This document shows positions 17,777-26,582 of a DNA stretch of 46,488 bases, piece by piece. Numbering within the stretch: position 1 is the stretch's first letter; every line of letters starts with the position of its first letter. The DNA is from Prevotella sp. (GTDB lineage Bacteria; Bacteroidota; Bacteroidia; Bacteroidales; Bacteroidaceae). Below the pieces are notes generated by a model. That model was given only the letters and a program-made list of their open reading frames with translations, searched no databases and had not been told where the DNA came from. The stretch lies in assembly GCA_017518935.1 (NCBI GenBank), contig JAFWTK010000171.1, forward strand, positions 1 to 46,488, read 5' to 3'. Made by a program: the position numbers and the translations under genes.

Positions 17777-18790
17777 TTATTTCCTGCCTTTGGCAATGAC
17801 GTAGATGATGACTGGCGCACCCATGATGGGTGTGACGGCATTCAGCGGTATGACACCGTTCTCGCCAGGCAAGAAACAGATGATATTACAGACGAGAGCC
17901 ACGACGGCACCACAGAGGATGGTGGCAGGCAGGAGCACACGGTGGTTGTCTGTCGTCAACAGCAGACGGGCGATGTGGGGTACTGCCAGTCCGATGAAGG
18001 CCACTGGTCCGCAGAAGGCCGTGGTGATGGCAGTGAGGATGCCCGTCACGATGAGGAGCCAGTTGCGGGTGCGCAGGATGTTGATGCCCAGGTTCTCCGC
18101 ATAACGGTCACCCAGCATCAGGGCATTCAGGGGTTTGATGAGCAGCAGTGCTCCAACCAGTCCGAGGATGGTAATAGAAGCAAAGACTGGCATCGTCTTC
18201 ATTGACACCCCACCGAAGGATCCCATCCCCCACACCATATACGACTTCACGCCTTCATCCGTGGCGAAGAAATTCAGTAGTGAGATGGCAGAGTTGGAGA
18301 TATAGCCAATCATGATGCCGATAATGAGCAGCATCACATTGTTCCTAACGATGCTGGAAAAGAAGAAGATGACTGCCATCACCGCCATCGCTCCGATAAA
18401 GGCTGCTATCAGTATGGCTACAAAACCCGAGATGCTGACGGAGCCTGCTGAGATACTCCCCCCGAGAAGCAGCATCACAAGAGCAACACCCAAACCAGCA
18501 CCACTGTTGATACCAAAGATACTCGGGCCAGCCAACGGATTGCGGAAAGCCGTCTGTAACATCAGTCCGCTGACGGCTAAAGCCCCTCCGCAAAGCATGG
18601 CAGTGATGGCCTGTGGCAGCCTGGACTCGAGGATGATAAAGCGCCAGGAGGGTTTTGCCGTCTCGTCGCCCATCAGGATACTAAACACGTCGGAAGCAGG
18701 AATCTTGATGGATCCCATCACCAGATTGAACACGAAGAGAACAACAATCAAAAGTCCCAATCCGACACAATATAATGTACCTTTATTCAT
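17777..18790 (-). CDS. FecCD/BtuC-type ABC transporter permease
   Basis: The inner-membrane channel of a cobalamin, heme or siderophore importer, 337 residues with about ten helices. Family markers: SRLPQAITAMLCGGALAVSG near residue 55, FRNPLAGPSIFGINSGAG near 83 and FCGPVAFIGLAVPHIARLL near 260, the last being the coupling region to the ATPase. It converges with cobD with three bases between the stops and no terminator. Promoter element TAATTTTG is at 18801-18808. The substrate is inferred from the cobD neighbour; heme or ferric siderophore remain possible. Confidence 0.92.
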   Translation of the reverse strand: MNKGTLYCVGLGLLIVVLFVFNLVMGSIKIPASDVFSILMGDETAKPSWRFIILESRLPQAITAMLCGGALAVSGLMLQTAFRNPLAGPSIFGINSGAGLGVALVMLLLGGSISAGSVSISGFVAILIAAFIGAMAVMAVIFFFSSIVRNNVMLLIIGIMIGYISNSAISLLNFFATDEGVKSYMVWGMGSFGGVSMKTMPVFASITILGLVGALLLIKPLNALMLGDRYAENLGINILRTRNWLLIVTGILTAITTAFCGPVAFIGLAVPHIARLLLTTDNHRVLLPATILCGAVVALVCNIICFLPGENGVIPLNAVTPIMGAPVIIYVIAKGRK

Positions 18791-18800
18791 TTAGACGTGA

Positions 18801-18808
18801 CAAAATTA
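18801..18808 (-). promoter_or_regulatory. Promoter element TAATTTTG for the permease gene
   Basis: The minus strand reads TAATTTTGTCACG just 10 bases before the ATG at 18790, leaving an almost leaderless transcript. There is no room for a cobalamin riboswitch in this leader. Confidence 0.5.
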
Positions 18809-18871
18809 CTAAATCTTGCACCAAAAAGCAAAATAATTGCCGAAAAAGTTTTGAATGCCCCATTTATTTTG

Positions 18872-18879
18872 TATTTTTG
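18872..18879 (+). promoter_or_regulatory. Promoter element TATTTTTG for GH9-GH3
   Basis: TATTTTTGTAGC lies 15 bases before the ATG at 18895, and TTTTG 20 bases upstream (18849-18853) could serve as the -33 element. Confidence 0.6.
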
Positions 18880-18894
18880 TAGCGGAAAGTAATA

Positions 18895-21279
18895 ATGAAA
18901 CCTATGACAATAAAACAATTCCATGCTGTCATGATAGGATTACTACTCATGACAGCCACCCCCGTAGCGGCCACGAAAGTTATCGGGCTCAAAGTGATTG
19001 ATAAGGATTACCTCATGGTACATTTCCGTGATGGTGAAGTGCATTACAGAGACAACGGCACAGGAACAAGTGCCTACCTCGGCCACTCTTTTGCCGAGGG
19101 TGATGACACGCTCCTCGTATTCGGCGAACGCCTGAAGGTGGACGAGGCTCAGAAGGCCGGTCTGTGGAAGATCAGTTCCACAGACGATAAAACTTTCTCC
19201 GCCACCCAACCCCTGAACGTCTGGCGGAAATCGAAGCCTATGAATACAGACAACACGCTGAAAAGTGAACTCGACCACTGGCTCTTCCTGCAGTTACCAC
19301 AGCCGATGAAACAGGGCCGTACCTATACCGTTACCATTCCCAAGGGCATCGGTGCCGACAAGGAGTCTGTTACAGTCTGCTTCGACATCTGGAATGCACA
19401 GTCGGAAGCCGTCCACGTCAACATCATGGGCTATTCTCCAGCAGAAGCCCTTCATGCTGCAGACCTTTACCAGTGGCTGGGCGACGGCGGACAGCGTGAC
19501 TATAAGGCTTGGGAGGGTAGGAAGGTGTGGCTCTACCAGGTCAACACGAAAAAGAAGCAGAGCGTGGGAACGGTCAAGTTCTGGAAACAGGCCGCCGCTG
19601 CCGACAAGGAGGCTGGCGGCAAGAACCTGATAGGCACCGATGTGTGGAACATCGACTTCAAGGGTGCCACGCCTGGCTGTTACCGTCTGGTGGTAGAGGA
19701 TGTGGGCTGTAGCATGGACTTCGAGATAGGTGGTGAGGTCTATTATGAGCCTTATCGCTATTCCGTGCGAGGCTATTACTATATGCGCCTGGGTGAACCT
19801 ATCGACCCGAAGCATGTGTGGCCAGTTCCCCGTCAGCCGCAGTTTATCCCTGAGACCGACCCTAAGGGGTTTACTGTCTATAAGACCGACTTCCATCCTT
19901 GGAGTCCAGGGTGGCGTGAACTGCGCACGGATGTGTGGGATGAGCCTCACTTTAAGCCGTTGAAGGCCTCTATCTTCTGGCAGCACCGTCTGCCGGGCAA
20001 TCCCGTGAATACAGAGGTAAAGGGTGGTCACTCCGATGCCTTCGACTGGGATCGTCACCTGGCTCATGTCAGCAATATCTATGACATGCTTTTACCCTAT
20101 ATCCTGACGAATGGTCGTCTAACGGAGGATGCCTTGGGTATCCGTGAGAGTGGCAACGGCATCCCTGACCTCATCGATGAGGCCCGCAACGAGGTGGACT
20201 TCTTCCTCTCCATCCGCGATGGTGAGGCTTATTCGCAGGGTGTCACCAACCCCTGCGCTGACTGGAGTGTGATGTTCCAGGCTGGTTGTACCACGATGGC
20301 GGCCTGGGCCAATGCCGCCAACTGTGCCGTACTGGGAGAGGCATTCCGGTTAATGAGAAATGATGATTACTCTGCTGCGGACTCACTGCGACAATACTAT
20401 ACCGACGAGGCTATCAAGGCCTTCCGCTTTGCCTCCAGACAACAGAACCAACAACTCGACGACCTGCAGGACATCGGCAGTATGCAGATGCGGGGGCGCG
20501 ACTTCCGTCAATTGGCTGCCGCCTTCCTCTATAACCTCACAGGCGATGAACAATGGGAGAAAATTATGGCGGAAGAGAGTATGATCAAGAATGGGCAGTC
20601 ACTGCTCTTCAACAAAGGTCGACAGGGGTTCTTTGGCATTGGTGTAACCAACCAGTTTAACGACAGAGATATCCCCTTCTGCCAACTCTGGGCTGCCGCC
20701 GCCTACCTGACCTGTCCACATCCACGCCATTATGCCGACCTCTATCAGAATCTGAAGACCAGCATCAATGCACAGGCTGAGGACTATAATATCAGTCACG
20801 TTGCTGAGCGACCTTCACGCCGTGCAGCCAACGACAGCCGTTGGCAGGTGTCGCAGAACCTACAACTGGTGATGCTGGCACATTATATTGCCGATAAAAA
20901 CCGCAAGAAGCAGTTGGAACGGGTGATGTATACGGAGGCCGGTTGGGCCTTGGGGCGCAATCCTGGAAATATCGTGGAGATGACGGGCTTAGGTGAGCGT
21001 CATATCACCGATGTCTATACCACAGGCCGTAACGACGGCGAACCGGGCACACATCCTGGACAGACCCCCTTCAATGGTACAGAGACCTGGTCGCCAAACA
21101 ATGGCGGTGATGCCCGCATCCTGTTGAACCGTTGCTATCCCGCCTGGAACGACGGCGGATGGCCCCGTCAGGAGTCGTACTTCAACCAGCGGTATATGTG
21201 GGTCAACGGTGAGTTTACGCCCCGTGAGACCATGCGCGGCAAGATGGCCCTCTTAGGTTATCTTTACGCCATCAGATAA
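18895..21279 (+). CDS. Glycoside hydrolase family 9 (endo-beta-glucanase-like) with N-terminal Ig-like domain
   Basis: A secreted 794-residue enzyme (signal peptide about 1-26). The N-terminal 280 residues hold beta-sandwich domains of the CelD_N type. The catalytic part begins with GGHSDAFDWDRH (about 377-388), equivalent to the usual GGWxDAGDYGRY of GH9 that carries the nucleophile and base aspartates, followed by IRESGNGIPDLIDEARNEVD, a hallmark of the (alpha/alpha)6 barrel. GRNPGNIVEM (near 695) fits the late GH9 GxNP segment. The C-terminal acid is probably the Glu in PRQESYF, but the usual NExxxDYNA motif is absent, so it is a divergent member. With the GH3 25 bases downstream it forms a beta-glucan or xyloglucan degrading pair. 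Confidence 0.78.
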   Translation: MKPMTIKQFHAVMIGLLLMTATPVAATKVIGLKVIDKDYLMVHFRDGEVHYRDNGTGTSAYLGHSFAEGDDTLLVFGERLKVDEAQKAGLWKISSTDDKTFSATQPLNVWRKSKPMNTDNTLKSELDHWLFLQLPQPMKQGRTYTVTIPKGIGADKESVTVCFDIWNAQSEAVHVNIMGYSPAEALHAADLYQWLGDGGQRDYKAWEGRKVWLYQVNTKKKQSVGTVKFWKQAAAADKEAGGKNLIGTDVWNIDFKGATPGCYRLVVEDVGCSMDFEIGGEVYYEPYRYSVRGYYYMRLGEPIDPKHVWPVPRQPQFIPETDPKGFTVYKTDFHPWSPGWRELRTDVWDEPHFKPLKASIFWQHRLPGNPVNTEVKGGHSDAFDWDRHLAHVSNIYDMLLPYILTNGRLTEDALGIRESGNGIPDLIDEARNEVDFFLSIRDGEAYSQGVTNPCADWSVMFQAGCTTMAAWANAANCAVLGEAFRLMRNDDYSAADSLRQYYTDEAIKAFRFASRQQNQQLDDLQDIGSMQMRGRDFRQLAAAFLYNLTGDEQWEKIMAEESMIKNGQSLLFNKGRQGFFGIGVTNQFNDRDIPFCQLWAAAAYLTCPHPRHYADLYQNLKTSINAQAEDYNISHVAERPSRRAANDSRWQVSQNLQLVMLAHYIADKNRKKQLERVMYTEAGWALGRNPGNIVEMTGLGERHITDVYTTGRNDGEPGTHPGQTPFNGTETWSPNNGGDARILLNRCYPAWNDGGWPRQESYFNQRYMWVNGEFTPRETMRGKMALLGYLYAIR

Positions 21280-21304
21280 AAACAATACTAACATTTAACA
21301 CTAT

Positions 21305-23773
21305 ATGAAGAAAACTATTATGATGATCGCTATGACCTGTGCCGTTACCGTGGCACAGGCACAGCAGCCAGCCATCCCGCGTGATGCGAAGTTGGAGGCA
21401 AAGATTGAGAAGACCCTTGCCCGTATGACCCTCGACGAGAAGATCGGACAGATGCTCGAATTGAACCTCGACATCATCGGACGTATGACGGTAGAGAATG
21501 CTAAGGTAGATCGTGAGAAGGTTCGTTCCGTTTTGCAGCAATACGGCAGGTCGTCACAGGAGATAGATAACACACTGAAGAAGACAGACCAGCAGATCAT
21601 AGACCAGTTGGGTTCTTTTCCTGTAGATATCTATCAAGGCGAAACCAAACGCGTATGGAAAATCAACGAGGTGATGCTCGACACGTTGATTTCCAAGTGG
21701 AAGGTGGGTTCGATTCTCAACGCCCCTGGTTCAAGTGCTGCCAGCAAGGACGACTGGCAGAAATGGATCCGTCTGATCCAGGAGAAGTCGATGAAACACC
21801 TCGGCATTCCTGATATTTATGGTCTCGACCATAACCACGGTGTCACCTATACCCAAGGTGGTACACTCTTCCCACAGCCCATCAATATCGGTGCTTCTTT
21901 CAATACCGAGTTGGCCTTCAGAGGAGCAGAGATTACGGCCTACGAAAGTCGTGCGGCCAACTGTCCCTGGGTGTATAACCCTGTGGTAGACCTCAGTCGC
22001 GACCCTCGTTGGCCCCGCGTCTGGGAGAGTTTTGGTGAGGATGCTATCGTCAATTCCAAGATGGTGGTGGCAGAAATCAAGGGCTATCAGGGCAATGACC
22101 CCAACCATATCGACCAATATCACGTAGGCACCAGCACCAAGCACTACTTCGCCTACGGTGCCCCTTGGACGGGTAAGGATCGTACCCCAGCCTACCTCTC
22201 GCCGCAGATGATCCGTGAGAAATACTTCGAACCCTTTAAGCAGGCCGCCCTCGCTGGTACACTGACGATGATGGTCAACTCCGCTTCCATCAATGGTGTC
22301 CCCGTTCATGCCAGTTATGAGTATCTAACCAAGTGGCTGAAAGAAGATTTGCAATGGGATGGCTTCCTCGTCACTGACTGGGCCGACATCAACAATCTCT
22401 TCTCCCGTGAAAAAGTGGCCAAGGACAAGAAAGATGCTATCCGCATTGCCATCAATGCCGGAATAGATATGTCGATGGATCCATATAGCGTGGAGTTCTG
22501 TATCCTGCTGAAAGAACTTGTCAACGAAGGTAAGGTGAAGATGTCGCGTATTGATGATGCTGTGCGCCGTATCCTCCGTGCAAAATACCGTCTGGGTCTT
22601 TTCGACCAGCCGAACACGGGCGGTAAGGGCTTCGAGAAATTCGGCTCCGACGAGTTTGCTGCTGCCTCTCTCCGAGCAGCAGAAGAGTCGGAGGTGTTGC
22701 TGAAAAACGATGGTATCCTGCCACTTGCCAAGGGAAAGAGAATCCTGCTGACAGGACCGAACGCCAACCAGATGCGTTGTCTGCACGGTGGTTGGAGTTA
22801 CACCTGGCAGGGTTCGAAGGCAGAAAACCTCTCCGAAAAATACAACACCATCTACGAGGCTCTCTGCAATAAATATGGTAAGGAGAACATCATCCTCGAA
22901 CAAGGTGTCACCTATAATGAGAACGGTGCCTACTACGACGAGAACGCACCTGAGATCGACAAGGCTGTTGCCGCTGCTTCACAGGCAGATGTCATCATTG
23001 CTGCTATTGGCGAAAACTCCTATACCGAGACCCCAGGCAACCTCACCGACCTCTGGCTTTCCAACAACCAGCGCGACCTCGTGAAGGCACTCGCCAAGAC
23101 GGGCAAGCCGATTATTCTGGTTCTGAACGAGGGTCGTCCGCGCCTCATCGCCGACATCGAGCCGTTGGCAAAGGCTGTGGTGGATATCCTCATCCCAGGC
23201 AACTATGGTGGTGATGCACTCGCCAACCTTCTCGCTGGTGATGCTAACTTCTCCGCGAAGATGCCTTACACCTATCCCCGTGAGATCAATTCGCTGAACA
23301 CCTACGACTATAAGGTCAGCGAGGAAGTCGGTACGATGGCAGGCGCCTACAACTACGATGCAAAGGTCTCTCTGCAGTGGCCCTTCGGCTATGGTCTCAG
23401 TTACACCACCTACGAGTACAGCAACCTGAAAGTCGATAAGCGGTCGTTTACGGCAGATGACATTCTCACCGTTACCGTCGATGTGAAGAATACGGGATCC
23501 CGTGCCGGCAAGGAAGCCGTCCTACTCTACAGCAGCGACCTTATCGCCAGCATCGTGCCAGACAACAAACGTCTGCGCGACTTCACGAAGATTGCGTTGC
23601 AGCCCGGTGAGATGAAAACCGTCACCTTCCGTCTGCCTGCCAAGAGCCTCGCCTTCGTAGGTGCCGATGGTCGTTGGATCCTCGAAGAGGGTGACTACAT
23701 ACTGAAAGTCGGTAATCAGACCGTTCCCACCGCCTGCTCCCAGACCAAAATCTGGGACACCCCGAACATCTGA
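21305..23773 (+). CDS. Glycoside hydrolase family 3 beta-glucosidase
   Basis: A BglX-type exo-enzyme that removes glucose from beta-linked oligosaccharides, 822 residues with a signal peptide ([19 protein letters not shown]), so periplasmic or surface placed. The TIM barrel holds [20 protein letters not shown], the STKHYFAYG substrate-binding segment and the nucleophile Asp in [10 protein letters not shown] (about residue 357). The alpha/beta sandwich follows ([25 protein letters not shown] region, about 460-660). The C-terminal fibronectin-III-like domain carries [17 protein letters not shown] and ends the protein. It lies 25 bases behind the GH9 gene with no promoter between, so the two are co-transcribed. 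Confidence 0.95.
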   Translation: MKKTIMMIAMTCAVTVAQAQQPAIPRDAKLEAKIEKTLARMTLDEKIGQMLELNLDIIGRMTVENAKVDREKVRSVLQQYGRSSQEIDNTLKKTDQQIIDQLGSFPVDIYQGETKRVWKINEVMLDTLISKWKVGSILNAPGSSAASKDDWQKWIRLIQEKSMKHLGIPDIYGLDHNHGVTYTQGGTLFPQPINIGASFNTELAFRGAEITAYESRAANCPWVYNPVVDLSRDPRWPRVWESFGEDAIVNSKMVVAEIKGYQGNDPNHIDQYHVGTSTKHYFAYGAPWTGKDRTPAYLSPQMIREKYFEPFKQAALAGTLTMMVNSASINGVPVHASYEYLTKWLKEDLQWDGFLVTDWADINNLFSREKVAKDKKDAIRIAINAGIDMSMDPYSVEFCILLKELVNEGKVKMSRIDDAVRRILRAKYRLGLFDQPNTGGKGFEKFGSDEFAAASLRAAEESEVLLKNDGILPLAKGKRILLTGPNANQMRCLHGGWSYTWQGSKAENLSEKYNTIYEALCNKYGKENIILEQGVTYNENGAYYDENAPEIDKAVAAASQADVIIAAIGENSYTETPGNLTDLWLSNNQRDLVKALAKTGKPIILVLNEGRPRLIADIEPLAKAVVDILIPGNYGGDALANLLAGDANFSAKMPYTYPREINSLNTYDYKVSEEVGTMAGAYNYDAKVSLQWPFGYGLSYTTYEYSNLKVDKRSFTADDILTVTVDVKNTGSRAGKEAVLLYSSDLIASIVPDNKRLRDFTKIALQPGEMKTVTFRLPAKSLAFVGADGRWILEEGDYILKVGNQTVPTACSQTKIWDTPNI

Positions 23774-23789
23774 ACAACAGAACGTTATC

Positions 23790-24614
23790 CTACGGCAACA
23801 GGCTGTGGCCTAAGTCATGCTGATGACAGGCAGCGATAATTTGATCGATGACCTCGTCCATCTTGGGGACGGGGGCGACGTAGTAGGTGGGGTAGTCGGG
23901 ACAGAGCACCACTAAGTTCATCGCCTTGATGTGGATGCCGTAGTTTTTCTCTAACATATAACGGTAGAGGTTCTGCTGCATGCAATAATGATAATAGGGT
24001 GTATCGGGCAGACTGATACCGTTGAAGCCACGCTTGCCGGCAAAGCCCTCGACGATGGGAGCGCCCTGGGTGTTCACCACCTTGCCACTGCGCTTCCAGT
24101 CGTAGATGGTAAACTCACCGTCGGACTCCTTGCAGATCATGTCGATGGTGCCAGCGATATTGAGTTCCGTATCGAAGACAGGCCACTCCTGGCGATAGGG
24201 CGCAATACGGTAATCGCTGACAAAACGGAGAAAATGCTGCTTTTCCCGCTCTACGTTGACATGCTCAGTGGTTCCTGCATACTCGAAGGTATAGTCGGTT
24301 CTGAAAGTCCCATCACGGAAAAAATGCTCCGTCTGCTCATGCACGAACGTTCCCACCTCACAGGCCATCTTACTGTTTCTATCCCATTTCATCAGGGTTT
24401 CTTCCATGGGGATGCCATAGCGTTCCCACTGCCGACGGGCCGCTGCCTCAGCATCAAACCGTTCAAAGAAATAGGCTATCAGCGAACTAACGGGCAAGAG
24501 CCGCTGTTGTCCCTTGTACGTGTAGATGTGTCCCTCTGGCTCAAAGTCGATGTACTGATCCTGCTCATACAGACTGGCATCGGTGAAGGAGTGCATTTTT
24601 TCTTGTAAAGTCAT
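23790..24614 (-). CDS. PD-(D/E)XK nuclease-family protein (RecB-like)
   Basis: A 274-residue cytoplasmic protein with the PD-(D/E)XK core as in RecB/Cas4-like nucleases. Visible are the early Glu/His region (VGTFVHEQTEHFF, an RecB-type motif I) and GTIDMICKESDGEFTIYDWK, giving the catalytic Asp and the D-x-K pair. A late QQNLYRYMLEKNYG matches the QxxxY motif of RecB-family nucleases. No helicase or Cas genes are adjacent, so it is a stand-alone nuclease of unknown target. A longer frame to 24647 is rejected because it would begin upstream of the promoter at 24635-24642. Confidence 0.8.
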   Translation of the reverse strand: MTLQEKMHSFTDASLYEQDQYIDFEPEGHIYTYKGQQRLLPVSSLIAYFFERFDAEAAARRQWERYGIPMEETLMKWDRNSKMACEVGTFVHEQTEHFFRDGTFRTDYTFEYAGTTEHVNVEREKQHFLRFVSDYRIAPYRQEWPVFDTELNIAGTIDMICKESDGEFTIYDWKRSGKVVNTQGAPIVEGFAGKRGFNGISLPDTPYYHYCMQQNLYRYMLEKNYGIHIKAMNLVVLCPDYPTYYVAPVPKMDEVIDQIIAACHQHDLGHSLLP

Positions 24615-24634
24615 TGTCTTTCTGATTTTGTTCG

Positions 24635-24642
24635 CAAAGGTA
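24635..24642 (-). promoter_or_regulatory. Promoter element TACCTTTG for the nuclease gene
   Basis: The minus strand reads TACCTTTGCGAAC, 20 bases before the ATG at 24614. It decides the start of that gene. Confidence 0.65.
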
Positions 24643-24695
24643 CGCATTTTTTAATTAAAACTCAAATTATCTTTGGTTTTTTACTCGCTTATTCG

Positions 24696-24703
24696 TATCT
24701 TTG
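24696..24703 (+). promoter_or_regulatory. Promoter element TATCTTTG for the aldo/keto reductase
   Basis: TATCTTTGCAACC lies 28 bases before the ATG at 24732. Another TATCTTTG is at 24668-24675. The leader contains a three-codon frame (ATG at 24724 ending in TGA at 24733) that overlaps the start. Confidence 0.65.
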
Positions 24704-24731
24704 CAACCAGAATTACTAAGAACATGACTGT

Positions 24732-25703
24732 ATGAAGGAACAATATCTCGCGGATAAGAACCGCTACACGAATGGAATGGAGTATGAGCGCTGTGGGCGT
24801 TCAGGCGTATTGTTGCCCAAGGTAAGCCTTGGCTTCTGGCATAACTTCGGAAGTGTGGATCCCTACGAACGGAGCCGGGAGATCACCCACTTCGCCTTCG
24901 ACCACGGCATCACCCACTTTGACCTGGCCAACAACTATGGACCGGTGTACGGCTCTGCCGAGGAAACGATGGGACGATTGATGGACGAGGATTTCCGTTC
25001 TTATCGCGATGAACTTTTTATCTCGACAAAAGCGGGCTACGATATGTGGCCGGGACCATACGGTGACTGGGGCAGCAGGAAGTATCTGATGGCTTCGCTC
25101 GACCAAAGTCTGAAACGGATGAGGATAGACTATGTGGATCTATTTTACAGTCACCGTTATGACCCTAATACTCCATTGGAGGAGACCTTACAGGCACTGG
25201 TAGATATCGTACGTCAGGGTAAGGCTCTTTATGTGGGCATCTCCAACTGGCCTCTCGAACCGCTGCGGTTCGGTTATGACTACCTGAAAGCGCACGATGT
25301 GCCCTTGCTCATCTATCAGGGACGTCTCAATATGCTCGACCGGAAGCCACAGGAGGAAGGTATCCTCGATTTCTGTGCTGAGAAAGGTGTGGGCTTCATC
25401 GCCTTCTCTCCACTGGCCCAGGGTCTGTTGACAGACCGCTACCTCAATGGTATTCCGGCAGACAGTAGGATGGCCAAGGAAAAGTTCCTGAAAAAAGAGA
25501 TGCTGACACCGCAACTCTTAGAGAAATTGAAGTATTATAAAGAGTTATCCGACAACCGCGATGAGACACTGGCTGAGATGGCACTCGCCTGGATTCTCCA
25601 CCAGAAAGGCGTCACCTCCGTTCTCGTGGGAGCCAGTAGCACGGCTCAGTTGGAGAAGAACCTCAAAAGTGTCAGTGCAGCCCCGTTTGACGAGGAACTA
25701 TAA
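24732..25703 (+). CDS. Aldo/keto reductase, YghZ-like
   Basis: An NAD(P)H-dependent aldehyde reductase with TIM-barrel fold. It shows the catalytic tetrad region: HFDLANNYG (Asp and Tyr), FISTKAGYDMWPG (Lys) and DLFYSHRYD (His), with cofactor-binding ISNWPLEPLRFG, FSPLAQGLLTDRYL and the C-terminal VLVGASSTAQLEKN. The opening MEYERCGRSGVLLPKVSLG and length (323) fit the L-glyceraldehyde-3-phosphate reductase (YghZ/MgrA) group, which clears toxic aldehydes. Exact substrate unproven. It ends three bases before the convergent DUF3108 gene. Confidence 0.92.
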   Translation: MKEQYLADKNRYTNGMEYERCGRSGVLLPKVSLGFWHNFGSVDPYERSREITHFAFDHGITHFDLANNYGPVYGSAEETMGRLMDEDFRSYRDELFISTKAGYDMWPGPYGDWGSRKYLMASLDQSLKRMRIDYVDLFYSHRYDPNTPLEETLQALVDIVRQGKALYVGISNWPLEPLRFGYDYLKAHDVPLLIYQGRLNMLDRKPQEEGILDFCAEKGVGFIAFSPLAQGLLTDRYLNGIPADSRMAKEKFLKKEMLTPQLLEKLKYYKELSDNRDETLAEMALAWILHQKGVTSVLVGASSTAQLEKNLKSVSAAPFDEEL

Positions 25704-25706
25704 AGA

Positions 25707-26549
25707 TTATTTGATCTTCGAGGTCATCGGACTGCGGACACCTTTGTAATTCCTGAGGAAAGCCTTGGCAGAGCCGAAACTGAGGAACATATCCAAACGC
25801 ACGGGGATATGGTTCTGGTCGTCGGTGATATAGAAACGGATCAGTTCGTGACTTTTGCCGTCCTCACGCTCATAGAATGAGAAGACCAGACAACGGAATT
25901 TTTCCTTTGTGCCGTTCATCTTGAAGTTCTCCTTACCACGGTATTCGAGCCAGGAGTTCGTCAGGTGGCTAGCATCACTGATGGGCATAGGAATCGTCTG
26001 GTGCTTCTTCATCTTCGAAGCATCAAAATTACGGGCACGGAGGAAGATCGACATCATGTCGTAGATGCAATTGCGATAGGTACTGGTCTTCCAGTGCTGC
26101 TCGCCATCAGAATCAATACGGTGCTTCTTCAACTGACAATTGCCACCAGGATAAGAGTACCAGATCTCGTCAACGTAGTAGCGGCTGCCTTCACGGGCAC
26201 CCTTACGGAAATAGAGTGGTGAGAGGTCAGGATTGCAATAAGAGAGCAACGTGTCGCGCATCATGAAATACTTATCGAGTTTACTGTTACCACGTGTGAT
26301 GAGATAAGACTTCCAGGCATCTTTGCCCTCAAACTTGGTAAAGTTCGTATCCATAGAGGCAGAGCCAACCTTCACCCAGATGAACTGCCAGTTAAAATAG
26401 AGGTCATAGTCAAGTGACTCGCCTGACTTAAACGCCGTATTGTCTATGCCGCACTGGGCAGAGGCAGATAATGGTAAAAAAGTAAAAAGGTAAAAAGGTA
26501 AAAGACCTCTTACCATACCCATTACCATACTATATACTTTCTTCTTCAT
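25707..26549 (-). CDS. DUF3108 domain secreted protein
   Basis: An exported protein of about 280 residues. After the signal peptide come FKSGESLDYDLYFNWQFIWVKVG and SASMDTNF, the typical opening of DUF3108 proteins in Bacteroidetes, then alternating beta strands (GSRYYVDEIWYSY, NCIYDMMSIFLRARNF, HIPVRLDMFLSFGSAKAFL). The family is of unknown function and predicted periplasmic. It is the last gene of the operon that begins at 30090. Odd feature: the codons of the signal-peptide core overlap an 8-bp repeat (26474-26504), so gain or loss of one unit would shift the frame. Confidence 0.88.
   Translation of the reverse strand: MKKKVYSMVMGMVRGLLPFYLFTFLPLSASAQCGIDNTAFKSGESLDYDLYFNWQFIWVKVGSASMDTNFTKFEGKDAWKSYLITRGNSKLDKYFMMRDTLLSYCNPDLSPLYFRKGAREGSRYYVDEIWYSYPGGNCQLKKHRIDSDGEQHWKTSTYRNCIYDMMSIFLRARNFDASKMKKHQTIPMPISDASHLTNSWLEYRGKENFKMNGTKEKFRCLVFSFYEREDGKSHELIRFYITDDQNHIPVRLDMFLSFGSAKAFLRNYKGVRSPMTSKIK
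26474..26504. repeat. 8-bp tandem repeat inside the DUF3108 signal peptide codons
   Basis: Units GTAAAAAA, GTAAAAAG, GTAAAAAG and GTAAAAG (plus strand) lie end to end. On the coding strand they encode the FYLFTFLPL part of the signal peptide. Eight is not a multiple of three, so slippage would switch the gene off or on. Confidence 0.8.
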
Positions 26550-26582
26550 ATCCAATTTTATACTTTAATACTAATCTATATA

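Noticed and set aside
18791..18894. Cobalamin riboswitch before the permease
   Set aside because: The shared gap is only 104 bases, the promoter is 10 bases from the start, and no B12-box-like sequence was seen.
19294..20067. 257-codon frame on the minus strand
   Set aside because: It is antisense to the GH9 gene and has no start signal or recognisable features.
18895..23773. Complete polysaccharide utilisation locus
   Set aside because: GH9 and GH3 are present but no SusC or SusD homologue or hybrid two-component sensor is next to them.
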